From the NCBI RefSeq assembly GCF_963576675.1, contig NC_088911.1, positions 84,411,256 through 84,475,255 on the forward strand: 64,000 nucleotides of DNA, in the 5' to 3' direction. The notes under the pieces are model-generated. The model searched no databases and was not told the DNA's origin. It saw only the letters and a list, made by a program, of their open reading frames with translations. Position numbers and translations under genes: made by a program. The stretch comes from Euphorbia lathyris. Its lineage: Eukaryota > Streptophyta > Magnoliopsida > Malpighiales > Euphorbiaceae. Shown in pieces: positions 13,801-25,828 of this stretch (position 1 is its first letter; every line of letters starts with the position of its first letter).

Positions 13801-14517
13801 TTATTATTTAGGACAGTTGCGTAATTAACTAAACTAAAGTTTCAGCCTTATTTGGCATTATTTGCATAAGAAAAACAAAATCTACACATTATCTTATAAT
13901 TAGTAAGAGTTCATAACAAAAACGTGCTATAGCTAGCTAACTGTATAATCCATATTTAGGTCATTCGGGATAAAGAAAAGGTTGTTACATTTTTTTTTTT
14001 AAATGTATAAATTTATGGTTATGTATTGATAATTTTGTGAAAAGATTATCCTATTGAACCACACATTTTTCAATTTAGAAAATCTACGTAGACAAGAGAG
14101 AAACCGTTTGGACATGTTTTGTTCGTCTGTTCATGGTTGTTGTTGCTGATAGGTAATAGATGTTAGTTGATTTTTTTTGTTAAAATGTTTCGAAATTTTA
14201 CTAAACATTTTCTATCTCCTCTAGAATTAGAAGACAAAAAGTAGTTTTGAAAAATTGAAATAAATAGACACCTTGATGCTCTAAGTTAGTGATTACTTTA
14301 AAAAAATCTAAATAGAAAAATGCTATTACAATAATGTGATGTAAAAATTTATCTATAGGTGTTGAAACACAATTTCCATATAGATTTTGATTATGATAAA
14401 AATATTAAATTAAATTTATATCTTCATAATTAATAACACATTAAAAGATAAAAATGATTTATTTATACTAATGTGTTTATTGAAGTGTTTGGTTAATTAT
14501 AAGCAAAAGTTCAAAGA
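10874..14517. other. Intergenic, LSH upstream region
   Basis: AT-rich DNA upstream of the LSH gene. No ORF with recognisable domains, no clear TIRs or LTRs, and only short homopolymer and (AT)n runs (for example 12817-12832 and 13180-13195). Presumably contains the LSH promoter, but no specific element can be supported. Confidence 0.5.
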
Positions 14518-15748
14518 TGTTAATTTTGGCCTTAAGGCTCAATCCAAGCTCATCATCAAGAAGGCTTGCAAATCAAAAGCGTAAGCCCTGATCATAGAAG
14601 GATCCAGAATTTCTCTTGCCAGCTCTAAGTCAAGAGAGTTCCGGAAGACAAGAATCAAGTCATGCTTGACAAGATCAGCAAATGATCGACAGAGACAGAG
14701 TTAACCTGCACACAACTGTCAATTGCCCATACCTGATAAGAAAAGTTTCAGAACCACAGACGGCATGTTCCTTGGTCAACCTGAGAACTTTGTCTGATTT
14801 GGTTAGACCAAGAAGACTGACTCCGACCAACTCTAAACGACAGCGCAACAGACAAACCAACGGACACAAGATAGATGATGATTGGTTGTAGGCTATGGCC
14901 TCTCGAAAGTGAAAACGACATCTGCACACTTTCCCTCTCAACGGTTATTTTGAAATTTGAAATAACCTCTTCCTCAAATGTCAACTATAAATTAGCCTCT
15001 CATTTGCAACTTTGAAGACACACAGACATACGAGAGAAAGAACGATCTTCAAGCAAAATGCTCTAAGTGATTATCTCTTGAAGACGTACCTTCCTCTAAT
15101 TTGCAACTTTGAAGACACACAGACATACGAGAGAAAGAACAATCTTCAAGCCTCTCATATTTCTTGTGTAATCTTTTCTTTCAGATCATTCAATGAGTTC
15201 TTAGATTAGAACAAAAATCATCAATTCTCTAGAATAGTTCGGAAGCTCTGTTTGTTTGGTATTTAGCAAATAGAGGTAGATAGTTATTCGGAGTGTAGAA
15301 TTATAGAGGAATGTACTCTGTAATTGGCTCAACAACTATTGTAAGGGTTTGTGCTCTACCAGAAAGAGCTCATCAGTGGATTAAAGCTCGGAAGACAAAT
15401 TCCGGGGACTCGATGTAAGTAGGAGGCCGAACCGGGATAAATCTGTTGAGTATCATTTTCTAACTCTTACTCCGTATATTTGCTTGCTCATTATTTTGAA
15501 ACTGTTAAACTAACCAGAGTATTATCTTTAACTTGCAAAGTTTTGGAAGCCTTCTAAGGGTTGCTCTCTGAATCAAGGAAAGAAGTAATTTAGTTACCAG
15601 TTAACTAACATTGCCTCTGAACCCCAATATATGCACTCTGATCTGTGCTGTGAGAAACGTTTAAGAACGTACAAAAGTTTTAAATCTTTAATAGCTCCAT
15701 TAACTCCCCCCCTCTGGAACTAATTCTCATATAACTAAGGGACCAACA
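14518..15748 (+). mobile_element. Probable copia-type solo LTR
   Basis: A ~1.23-kb block that starts tgttaattttggcc and ends aactaagggaccaaca, the terminal pattern of SIRE-like Ty1/copia LTRs. Those are normally followed by a tggtatcagagc primer site; here the next bases are ataggttc, so no internal region follows and a solo LTR is likely. Internally there is a duplicated ~75-bp segment (gaagacacacagacatacga at about 15014 and 15111). No 5-bp target duplication was found (aaaga versus atagg), so the left end may be misplaced. Confidence 0.55.
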
Positions 15749-16193
15749 ATAGGTTCTTTATCTAGGAGAATAAAACCAATCTTCACATATTCTATGTAGG
15801 ATAAAAATGATGAAATTCCTCTTATTTATGAGTCAATCGCGCTCTCCAATGTGTCCTAATTAGAATATGAATGTGTTGCGCTCTAAATACACTATTGGCA
15901 AGTGAACCAATCATAAACGTAATAAAGTGATAAGTATATCGAGTTATCATCTCCATGTGGATATATTGGAAATAAAACACACCGGATTACTATTTAAATG
16001 GAGTTTGATTGAGCAATACAGTTTTTGAAGTATGAATCCACAGTCATGCAACATCGATTCTCACAAATGGGTTTTATATCTACAAATAGGATCGATTATA
16101 TTTTCACATTACAAGACTGTAAAAGAACCCGACCATTTAAAAAAATTGTATCATGATGTAAAGAAAAAATAATAGGGAAAGCATTTCATTTGA
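15749..16193. other. Intergenic, nothing recognised
   Basis: No gene or repeat structure seen between the solo LTR and the CACTA element. Confidence 0.5.
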
Positions 16194-16539
16194 TGACACT
16201 ACATCATTTTCCCTTTCACATGACAGACATTTGTTTTCATGTTGTCTGAATGTTTTTCATGACACTGCATTAAATTTATGGCATCTGAACGTTTATGTGA
16301 AAAGAACCTCAAAGCACATGAGGCCTTACGATAACACACATTTGTCATCTAAAGAAAACGCGCTTTTAAGTGAAAAGTTACTTAACCATCATATGACACT
16401 TAATATATATGATTGTCATGGTTGTCTTATAACAAAAAAAAAATGGCAAATGAAATTAAGTTACGCGGCCAACCAAAACGCATCTCAAATTTAAGGCGCT
16501 CAAAACATTTGACTAATATTTCTGCTCATATATAAACCA

Positions 16540-16999
16540 AAACCTAGAGAGTAAATTAGGTTTCTCCTTCAGCTCGATGATTCAGGCTTCAGCTCTCCCA
16601 TTTCTCTCTTTGGCTATCTCCATGGTAGTTTTTTATATGCAAATCTCTATTTCTGAGATTGAAACACGGAAATGGTAAGCCATATTTACTCTGTTCCTCG
16701 ATGTATTAGAGTTTCATTGTTCCTTAATCTATCTTTTCCTTATCAAACCTGTAATAATCATCAGATTTACTCTTACAGATGCGAATTTTAGTTGTTGGAA
16801 TAAGGATGTATTCATTGTCAGACTTAACAATGAAAATGTTAGATCTTTCGCTTTGATACACTGATTTCTTTGTATTAATTGTAAGATTCACTAATGAAAA
16901 AGGTGGGTCTTTATCTTACTTACACTGATTTTGCCATTTCAATTCATGTTACAGGTGGGCAATATGCTTCGTGATGCTATTGTGGATGATGCTGAGATA
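16540..16999 (+). pseudogene. Captured 5' gene fragment (two short exons)
   Basis: Looks like the start of an ordinary plant gene: a 5'-UTR-like leader from a TATA-like context near 16535 (catatataaacc), an ATG at 16674-16679 directly followed by the donor gtaagc, then an acceptor ttacag at about 16950 and an exon reading VGNMLRDAIVDDAEI, ended by a donor gtagat. Joined, the reading frame is continuous from the ATG. I do not recognise the protein and no further exon can be seen. It lies near the left end of the CACTA element, where captured host sequence would be expected. It could be part of the element's own lost gene. Confidence 0.4.
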
Positions 17000-17262
17000 G
17001 GTAGATCTTGCTCTTTTTATTTGCAAATATTATTAACATTAGGGATTATGAACTGATATGGGTCTCTTTTTATTTGAAAATAATATTTGTAGGGATATTA
17101 AGAATGCTTATGTATATGGGAAGTTTGATTGAATAGTATAACATGGGAAGATCTATTTCACTTATTGAGTATATGTGATTGATTGATTGTTATCTTATTC
17201 GAGAAACATGTTATGTATGCTCTTATACTTTAGATGTTCAGTGAGTATATTGTATTGGAATC

Positions 17263-17447
17263 GTGGCTAGTTGTTGTTGGTCCATTGCATGTGGGTATCA
17301 TAACATGCCAAACATTGCATAGTTGTTGTTGTTGGTCTATTAGCATGCTCTTGGTGATTGATTTATTTACATTTTAGAATGTTGTGTGTGGCTAGTTGTT
17401 GTTGGTCTATTGCTTGTGGGTAGCATAACATGTCAAACAATCCATAG
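17263..17447. repeat. Direct repeat, two ~60-bp copies
   Basis: The block gtggctagttgttgttggtc followed by attgc-tgtgggta-cataacatg occurs near 17263 and again near 17390, inside the CACTA element. Confidence 0.7.
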
Positions 17448-17964
17448 ATTTTCAATAGTTGTCATATGGAAGAAATCCTTTAGGTTTCCTATTTCAATAT
17501 CCGAGTTCAATACATAGACGTAGAAGCAGTTCGCACATATTAATTTGATGTATAATCTCATTGGGCTAGGGGATTAAATGAAATAGCAAAGCTTAAGGGC
17601 AGCATACTCAAGAGTTTATGTGTGTTGTTTTAGAAGTGGATCAATTTCTAGTTCAAAACATAACAAATTATATAGTAAACAAAATCTACAAAAAAAACCT
17701 CTTTTCAAGTTAGACAAACAAGTTAGGCCTAGAAGACTTGTATGTTGTCTTCAATTTCCTAGTTGGTGGCCTAACCTTCTCGAAAACTAAGGGAAACTTA
17801 ATCTTTGAGTTGTGCCTAACCTTCTTGCACATCATGCCTCCCTTGCATGCTCTTCACTCCATCTCATGGTAGTTGAATTAAATACTGCTATGTTGCTAAT
17901 GTATTGCTCGGCAATATGTTCTTGCCGTGTAAACGGCTCCTCGCCGAGGGGCTCTACCAGCAGC

Positions 17965-17967
<3 letters not shown>

Positions 17968-18000
<33 letters not shown>
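17968..18000. repeat. (AT)n microsatellite
   Basis: About 33 bp of uninterrupted AT dinucleotides. Confidence 0.95.
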
Positions 18001-18003
<3 letters not shown>

Positions 18004-18804
18004 GGTTCACTTTAAATGGTGATATATTTGTCACCATGAATGGTTACTATGATAATTGATATTACTAATTAATATTAGATTTGACTTTATATTTAATTAA
18101 AAAAAAAAACAACATTAAAGCATAGAAATACGCCCACTGTTAATTCCAATTACATTGGAAACAAACATTACATTAAATTATATTAAATGCACATATGAGT
18201 CTGCAATTATTTAGTGGAGTACATATATTTTTGGTTAAACAAATCCCAATTTGATTAAAAGAATCATCCGAAAATCCAATACAACCACCTAACTCTTTCA
18301 ACTATAACATTCTAATCCATCCATGAATTAAAAAAAATATTCAATTATTTCTTAAATTATTGAAACTATACAAATATTTATAATTACTTAATTTTAATAA
18401 AACAAATTACAAATTTTTTTGACAAGAACCACACCCGAAATTATTCAAAGAAAATCAATAAAAACTTGTTTATGTTCTAATCATATTTTCTAGTATTGTC
18501 TTAATCATTTTTTTCTAGTTAAAATTTGCTTCTAAATAATGGAGGATATAAAAGAAATAAATTATACATAAAAATACATAAATTGCCTCGTGGAATATGT
18601 AAGTACATACAAATTAATACCAATTAAGTTATACATTTCGAGTTCGACTGTTAGTATACCTTGAAAATTTTAATTGAGTAAGAATAGAATCTCAATTTAT
18701 TTACACTTTATTTTTATTTTTGTTATTATACTTATAATTACTTCTAATGTAATGATAATGGTACAATTGTATCTCAACTATTTTCAATTCATTTATTTGT
18801 TAGG

Positions 18805-19757
18805 CTCAATGTTCAAGAAAAAAACGATTGGCAGGACTAGCTAGGCAATCAAAACAACATAACGCACATTTGTAGTGGATATTAGGAGTGCTAATGAGCC
18901 GAAATGATACCTAACCTAGCCAGGTTTACCTCGGTTCAGCTCGAGCTCGAAACTTGTCTAACCTATAAATTTTTAAGCTCGACTCGAGCTCGAAGCTCAA
19001 CGAGCCTATAATTTATGTGTCATGCAATGTTCAAGAAAAAAAGACTGTCAAGACCAGCTAGGCAATCGAAATAACATGACGTACATTTGTAGTGGATATT
19101 AGTGGTGCTAACGAGTCAAACTGATACCTAACCTAGGCAGGCTCAAATCGGCTCAAATCGGCTCAGCTCGAGAATCAAAAAGTTCGGGCACGACTCGAGC
19201 TCGAAGCTCATCTAACCGATAATTTTTAAGCTCGGCTCGAGCTCGAAGCTCGTCTAACCTAGAATTTTTAAGCTCGGCTCGAGCTCAAAGACCAACAAGT
19301 CTATAATTTGTGTGTCATGCTCAATGTTCAAGAAAAAAAGACTACCAAACAATCGAAATAACATGATGTACATTTGTAGTGGATATTATGGGTGTTAACG
19401 AGTCGAACTGATACCTAACCTAGACAGACTCGGCTTGGCTCAGCTCGGGAATCAAAAATTCAGGCTCAGCTCGAGCTCGAAGCTTGTCTAACTTAGAATG
19501 TTTAAGCTCAACTCGAGCTCGAAGCTCAACAAGCTTATAATTTATGTGTCATGCTCAATGTTTAAGAAAAAAAAAACTATTAGGACCGATTAGACGATCG
19601 AAATAACATAACGTACATTTGTAATGGATATTAAGGGTGTTAACAAGCCGAACTAATACCTAACCTAAGTAGGCTCAGCTTGCTTCGGCTCGAGAATCGA
19701 AAAGATCGGGCTCGATTCGAGCTTGAAACTCGTATAAATTTTTAAGCTCGACTCGAG
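18805..19757. repeat. Four-copy tandem array, ~220-295 bp units
   Basis: Units start at about 18805, 19024, 19320 and 19554, each beginning caatgttcaagaaaaaa or close to it, then a unique-like segment (cgtacatttgtagtggatat) and then multiple gctcgactcgagctcgaagc blocks. Unit length varies because the gctcgagctcg motif is internally expanded. The last unit is truncated. Confidence 0.85.
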
Positions 19758-20370
19758 CTCTAGAAAAGAGCGTGAACGACTATATTTTAATTTATTCAAT
19801 AGTATTTAATTTTATACTTATTTTATCAAGTAATGTTCAAGTATTTAAAATTAAGGTTTAAAGCACTATGATGTAATTAAGATTGTCAACAAGGCAGAGA
19901 TTTCATGTCGTTGCTTTATCTAGAGGATTCGTCTCAATGGAGATGGTAATATATATTATTTTAATAAAAGTTCGACCATATTTGGTTCCTTCTTCCTTAA
20001 TGCTAAAGGGTTATGAAAAACTATATAAATACTCCAACAGAAGAAGCTAAAGGTACACTTACTAGTCCTAAAACATTCTCGAGATTATTCTTATTATTCT
20101 CAAGTATTATACTGATTTTGGCATTGGAGTGTCCCCCGTCGATCCCAACAGCACCTCACAGGGATGATATTCCGACCAAAGAAGTTTTTAAAGTTATCGA
20201 CGTGTTTGATTTTGCCTACTTAGGAACTCTAGGCTTAGACAATAATAACGAATGAGGGCTAGCTGTATAGCCGCTATATGGGAGTAGAAAATGATAACGA
20301 TGCTAGGACTATTTGGCCAGAAAACATAAACTGTAAGAAAGTGTGGCTTGAGATCACGAATTATGACGAC

Positions 20371-20420
20371 TATAATGCTAATAATGAAGTTCTTATAAGA
20401 ACTTCATTATTAGCATTATA
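20371..20420. repeat. 50-bp perfect palindrome without spacer
   Basis: The 25 bases from 20371 (tataatgctaataatgaagt...) are exactly complementary to the following 25, with the centre at tctta|taaga and no loop. The match stops abruptly at both edges. Nothing else in the window has such a long spacerless palindrome. Confidence 0.97.
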
Positions 20421-20459
20421 TCTAATCCACACATTAATTGCATTCAATCTTGTATTTTA

Positions 20460-21360
20460 AAAAAATTATTAACATCGTGAAAAAATCGAGTTTTACATAA
20501 AACCTTTGAACTTTACGTAAATCTTATATTTTTAAGTCATAATTTATGTGGAATTTGAACTTAGTTTGCGTATAGTTGTAATTTTACAAAAAAAAATCAT
20601 TAATTTTGCGAAAAAGCGAGTTTTATGTAAAAGTTTTTAACTTTACGTAAATCTTATATTTTTATAAATAATTTACTTAAAGTTGTACTTTTACAAAAAA
20701 AAAAAAATTAGCAAAAAATTGAAATATTAACTTCATGAAAAATCGAGTTTTATATAAAACCTTTGAACTTTATGTAAATATTCTATTCTTAAACATAATT
20801 TACGTAAAGTTGTAATTTTATAAGAAAAATATTAATTTTGTGAAAAATCAAATTTTAAGTAAAACCTTTGAACTTTACTTACATCCTCTAATTTTAGTCA
20901 TACTTCACGTAAAGTTGAATTTTTACAAAAAAAAATCATTAACATCACAAAAAATCGAGTTCTACGTAAAACCTTGAACTTTACATAAATCTTCTATTTT
21001 TACTCATAATTTACGTAAAATTTGAATTTTTTTTGATAGAAAATGGGACGTAAAATTTGAATTTTTACTCATAATTTACGTAAAATTTGAATTTTATTTA
21101 TGTAAAGTTGTATATTTTTAAAAAAATTATTAACTTTATGAAAAATCAAGTTTTACCTTGAATTTTATGTAAATCGTATATTTTTTATATAAATAAAATT
21201 TGACTTAATTTACGTAAAATTATATTTTTAAAGAAAATCATTAGCTTTGATGAAAATCGAGTTTTAGGTAGAAATGGTAAACTTTATGCAAATCTTATAT
21301 TTTAAAACATTATATATAAAATTAGATTTAATTTACACAAAGTTGTAACTTTTAAAAATG
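20460..21360. repeat. Degenerate satellite-like tandem array, ~105-135 bp
   Basis: At least seven diverged units carry the same ordered blocks: gaaaaatcgagttttac, taaaacctttgaacttta, cgtaaatcttatattttt, cataatttacgtaaa and gttgtaattttacaaaaaa. Spacing is about 105-135 bp. It is AT-rich, non-coding and inside the putative CACTA element. Confidence 0.8.
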
Positions 21361-21764
21361 ATTTGGAAAAAAAATAGGTAAACATTTAAAGCATTAGTTG
21401 ATTGTTTAAGTTAGAGAAAAAATATATACAAAGCTAAGGGTTATGCATTAGCTAATTGTTTGTTTTAGAAAGTCCACAAAATAAAATCCATTATTGATTA
21501 ATTTCCAAACAAAACTGTGGACCTATTAATATAGAATTGTGAGTGAAAACTTAATTTGAATTGGAGGTGGACTTAAAAAAATCCCAACATGTTTCTTGTC
21601 CACCACAGTAATAAATGTTTATCAAAAATTATGAAAAAACATTAAAAACTTAACTATTTATTAATCCAATATTAACTTATTACTTGTTATTGTAAATCAC
21701 CCATAATAAATATACACATTTTTCTATAATACCCATGGATGGGTAATACCCATTGAGAAATGAT

Positions 21765-21766
<2 letters not shown>

Positions 21767-21812
<46 letters not shown>
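21767..21812. repeat. (AT)n microsatellite
   Basis: About 46 bp of AT dinucleotides. Confidence 0.95.
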
Positions 21813-21815
<3 letters not shown>

Positions 21816-22880
21816 ACAGCAACTAAAAAATGCATAGATAAGTTAGATCAGTGACATGGATAGTTGTGTAGCAACGAAATAGATAAAAATCATTGGAAAA
21901 TCTAACTGTGACAGCGGGATAAGAAGCCCAAACAAGGAGCTAGGGATGAGATATCATCCACAAAGGACTAATATTAGGATGATTAGTCCTAGTCCTGAAG
22001 TGAAATTGAGAATATGAATAATTTGATCAGTTTATATGCATAGTATTATCTGTAACATTACAATGTATTAATAAGCTTTATGTTATTACAGTTGGAGGTG
22101 TGAGGGGGAACCGAGAGGGAAACATATTTCGATTTGGTATACACCTCCTTCATAAGGGGTGTATTGAGGGCCCTTTATCATGAAAGACCATCTTAGCTGG
22201 TCTCCGTTCAGAGGACTTGTGTAACAGTAAAGCACGAATTACTTGAAGAACAATAAGAAGAATAACGCACAAATTTCTGGGTGAAAGAAAAGTGAGATAC
22301 CTCGACAACTAAAGAGCCACCTGGGTTTCTCCTGCCGGAGTTTGTCCAACTCCAACTTCACGCGCATGTGGAGCAGTTCACTTTCGGACTGCATTGTATT
22401 ATTAGGGTATAATAGTTTATGGACTTCTTTAAGTTTAGGGTATACCCCAGATTGAGGAAGTCGTTCTTTTTATAGTGGTTATAGGGTAGAAAGTGAAAGG
22501 TCAAAGATAATGGAAAAGGGTGGTGTCTGCTGCTGCGTTAATTACATTAGAATTGTGGCTAATCAATTGTTTCTTTTTGCATTGCAAGTAACAAGACAAT
22601 TGGGTAATACTTTTTCGGGAATGGAGATGAATCATTTGTTTTCACATCGAGTTAATTGCTATTGATTTTATTGTTCACTATATTCAATAATTGAATTGAA
22701 CTCTTATGTATACAGATTAAGAGTATTGTCTGTAATTAATTTGAAATCTTTGATATATATACACAATTTGACGTTCATTGAGTACTATTATTTCATTATT
22801 CAGGTACATACATGAATTGGCTTCTAAATGAAATCCGGATATTTACAAATGAAAAATCAAGCAAAGAATAAATGAAGCCA
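21813..22880. other. CACTA interior, no gene recognised
   Basis: Less AT-biased than its surroundings. No ORF with a recognisable domain; it may be part of an older LTR or of the lost coding part of the CACTA element. Confidence 0.35.
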
Positions 22881-23289
22881 ATTTGGATTAAAAAAATGTC
22901 ATATAAAGAAATATAGGAAGACAAATAAATGAAACGAATCTGTCATTTGAAAAAAATCTCATGACATTACGCAAACTGTCATCACAGTTTTCTTGATATT
23001 TTTAATTATCTGGATGTCATTCAATGGTAATATATGTGGCGGTAATAATAAATAAGTCATCATTGAAATACGTGTAAGATGAAATCGTACTAATAGGCTG
23101 ATGTCATGTGAGGTTGATTCAAATGACAGAATGCAACCGTCGTCTAAAGGGCCATCAGACGGCAACGAGCCCCGTGACAGTTATATTTTCTTCCTGACAA
23201 CGGTTTCGAACTGTCATCTGAAAGGTTTATCGGCGTAGTGTGACATCTAAATTTTTCTCTTTATCACTGTCCTGACATTTATGCACATG

Positions 23290-24040
23290 TGCATATTTGT
23301 GAAAATAGAAATTGTAATTGAGATCAAAGTTACATGTGGTTGTGAGATGAATTTTGGTATAAGGCATATCGTCTGTCATTATACATGTTCAAATCAAAAG
23401 GTTATATATCTCAAACGAGTCTGTAGTACTTGCTTTGAAACATGCCTATCGAGACGCTATATATCTCCAATGAGTATATAGCACTGGTGCTCTCAAGTGT
23501 ATGTTAGTCGCACGAACTATTTCCAAAGTATGAAATGGGACTGAGAAAGAACTTGGATTATGTTCCATTACATGCGAGTGGGACATGTTAGCTTATTCAG
23601 ATTTGGGCCAAATACAAGGCCCACCCATAGATGGAAGGGGCCTAATCCAAGTAGAGAGAAAATTAGGTTAGGGTTTTAACCTGGTCTCTCCTTATAATAT
23701 GGGGCTAAGTTTTCTAACCTAATACAGAAATAACCTAAGGATGGTGAAAGGTTGCCTCACTCTCACTCGCTCTCTCTATCTCTATTGCGCCGCCCCTCTC
23801 TGTCTCTGTCTCTCGAATACAGTCACTCTTAGTTTATAAATCAATCATTTCCTCTCCCAATTAACCCCGGCGTAGTTGAAGCGTGACTGATAGTACGAAA
23901 GTCGTGTTAATCCATACTTCCGTTACAAATCACGTCAAAGATTGTCTATGCTACTACAGGTAATCCAATAACCTGTATAGAATATGTGATATTTATCTTT
24001 CTGTTACTTACAGTTCTGCATAGCAATTATTAGTAGGAAA
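23290..24040 (+). mobile_element. Copia 3' end: 3'UTR, PPT and LTR
   Basis: A polypurine tract (gcgagtgggaca, about 23574-23585) is directly followed by tgttagcttattcag, the start of a Ty1/copia-type LTR. The upstream 300 bp resembles the 3' untranslated region of the copia remnant on the other strand at 33086-33280 (shared ctcgagacga-, gagtatatag- and catgcgagtggga-type blocks). The LTR interior carries a ccctaac-like leader and pyrimidine-rich runs. The far end of the LTR is uncertain (placed near 24040) and no coding region remains. Confidence 0.5.
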
Positions 24041-24549
24041 TCATCACACATCTAACCAATTCTCAGTCACTTGGTAAATAATTAAACCTAAATAAATAAT
24101 TAAATTCTTAAATAAATGTAGGCTCTTCTTTATTCTAATTTATTATTAAAATTTGATGATTGTCATGAATCTCATGATTAATTAGTGATAAATTACTCTT
24201 TCATGGTGCTAAAAGAATAATTATTTTATGAGTATGGTACTCCTGGGATCAAAGAAAGGTAATATAATCAAATCTAGTAAAGATTTGAGAATTGTTTAAA
24301 TTGTATATTTTAATTGTAAAGGTTCTATTGTATTAAAATATGGTGTCTTATCATATTGTAATAATCATCTCATATTTTTTTTTTTTACGATGGTTCATTG
24401 TGAGAGAAGTTCTATCTTTCTTCATGAAGCTTGTCATTCATCTTTTTATCATGAAACTATTTTATCCAAAAATTAAAGTTTTCATGTGAAATTTAAAAAT
24501 ATTTTTAATATATTATTTGTAAATTTAAAGGGTGTACAGACAGGTCCAC
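24041..24549. other. Intergenic, AT-rich
   Basis: No gene or repeat seen. Confidence 0.5.
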
Positions 24550-25692
24550 TTTACTAAGAGGGTGTTTGTTTCAGCTTTTCGGAAGAGCGTTTAGCGTTTC
24601 ACTCCAAACCGCAGGAAATATAGCGTTTGATTAGGTTTATATAACAGCAGCATTTAGCATTTTATCTGGAAACTGCAGCGTTCTGGAGCTTTTCATAAAC
24701 AGTTATTTGTACTTATATGTTATTGACAAAATTATCCTTCTTATTTCCATAAAATATGTTTATTCTTTAACATTATTTATATTTCTACAACATAATTACC
24801 GGAAGAACAAGATTTAGTTGCTTTCAATAATTTTTTTATTTTTTATATAGATTATTTTTATTAATTTGTGTAACACATTTTTTATTTTATAATAGGATAA
24901 GGTGTAAAAATAGCCCTAACATTTATAGCTAGGAGCAATATTACCTTTAACGTTTAAAATTATGCAATTATACCCATAATATTGGCAGGCAAAAGCAATT
25001 TTACCCCTAACATTTACAAGTTGGGTCAATTTGAGAAATAATTTATTAAACTGTCTTTTTTATCATGAATATTGTCATCTACATTTCACATGTGCACCAT
25101 TTTATCATCGTTAATAATATATCACAAACATATGATTAGACGTGAATTTTTTTTAAGAAAATAAAAATATATATTGTCTTTTGTACAAGTTGGATAAAAA
25201 AATTTCAAATATTTCACCGAATTTATAAATATTAATTTTTAATTCTATTATTAAATCGCAAAAAAAAATATGAAATCTCTTTTTTAGAACTATTGATATG
25301 TGCAATTGGTGTAGAATAAGAAATTAAATATTTATGTTTTCTAATAATATCTGAAATCGACATAACTTGCCAATGTTATGGGTAAAATTGCTTTTAACTG
25401 CTAGCATTATGGGTACAATTGCACCATTTTAGACGTTAAGATTAAAATTATTCCTAGTTATAAACGTTATGAGTATTTTTTTCATATTTTTCTTTTTATA
25501 ATTTCATCGTTAATTAATTTAAAACATGTTCATTTTAGACATTTTAAATCGGAACAGCAACTGATCAATATAATTTTACCAAACACTAGTAATTAAACAA
25601 CTAATAACAAACAGTTAACAGCTTACTGCAACTGCAAACAACTAACAGTCACCGTAACAACAATTAGCTAACAGTTGAACCAAACAGACCCT
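24550..25692. mobile_element. hAT-like MITE, copy A (composite)
   Basis: A ~1.15-kb block beginning agggtgtttgtttcagcttt and ending ttgaaccaaacagaccct, which are imperfect inverted repeats of a type common in plant hAT MITEs. It is closely similar along its length to 40449-41594 and carries the Mutator-type MITE at 24894-25493 inserted in its middle. No clear 8-bp target duplication was found. Non-coding. Confidence 0.6.
24894..25493. mobile_element. Mutator-type MITE, copy 2
   Basis: 600 bp starting aggataaggtgtaaaaat, flanked by a perfect 9-bp duplication ttttataat (24885-24893 and 25494-25502). Same family as copy 1. Nested inside the hAT-like element at 24550-25692. Confidence 0.85.
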
Positions 25693-25828
25693 AAATTGAA
25701 ATTTCAACAATATATGAAATTGCCTAAACTTTAACTTTGACCTCGTGATATATAGAAAAAAAAACCTCATTTTGGAAATTATTTAATTTAAAAGCTTGAA
25801 CTTATACGTGAAACCCGGATTTTTTATA

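Larger units (their letters stand above)
16197..23240. mobile_element. Probable non-autonomous CACTA element
   Basis: Left end cactacatca at 16197 and right end cggcgtagtg at 23240 form a CACTAC...GTAGTG pair flanked by the same 3-bp sequence tga (16194-16196 and 23241-23243), as CACTA elements require. Both ~300-bp subterminal regions carry many short repeats of the form tgtcatctgaa or tgtcatttgaa in both orientations (for example 16360, 22940, 23120, 23210), another CACTA hallmark. The terminal repeats match well only for the first six bases, then in part. I found no transposase. The interior holds a captured-gene-like fragment, satellite-like arrays and a perfect palindrome. Confidence 0.5.

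Noticed and set aside
14513..15753. A 5-bp target duplication around the copia-like solo LTR
   Set aside because: aaaga and atagg do not match, so the left boundary is left uncertain.
20013..20255. 80-codon frame with a hydrophobic N-terminal segment
   Set aside because: No recognised domain, AT-rich context inside a probable CACTA element next to a palindrome and satellites. Length is within chance expectation.
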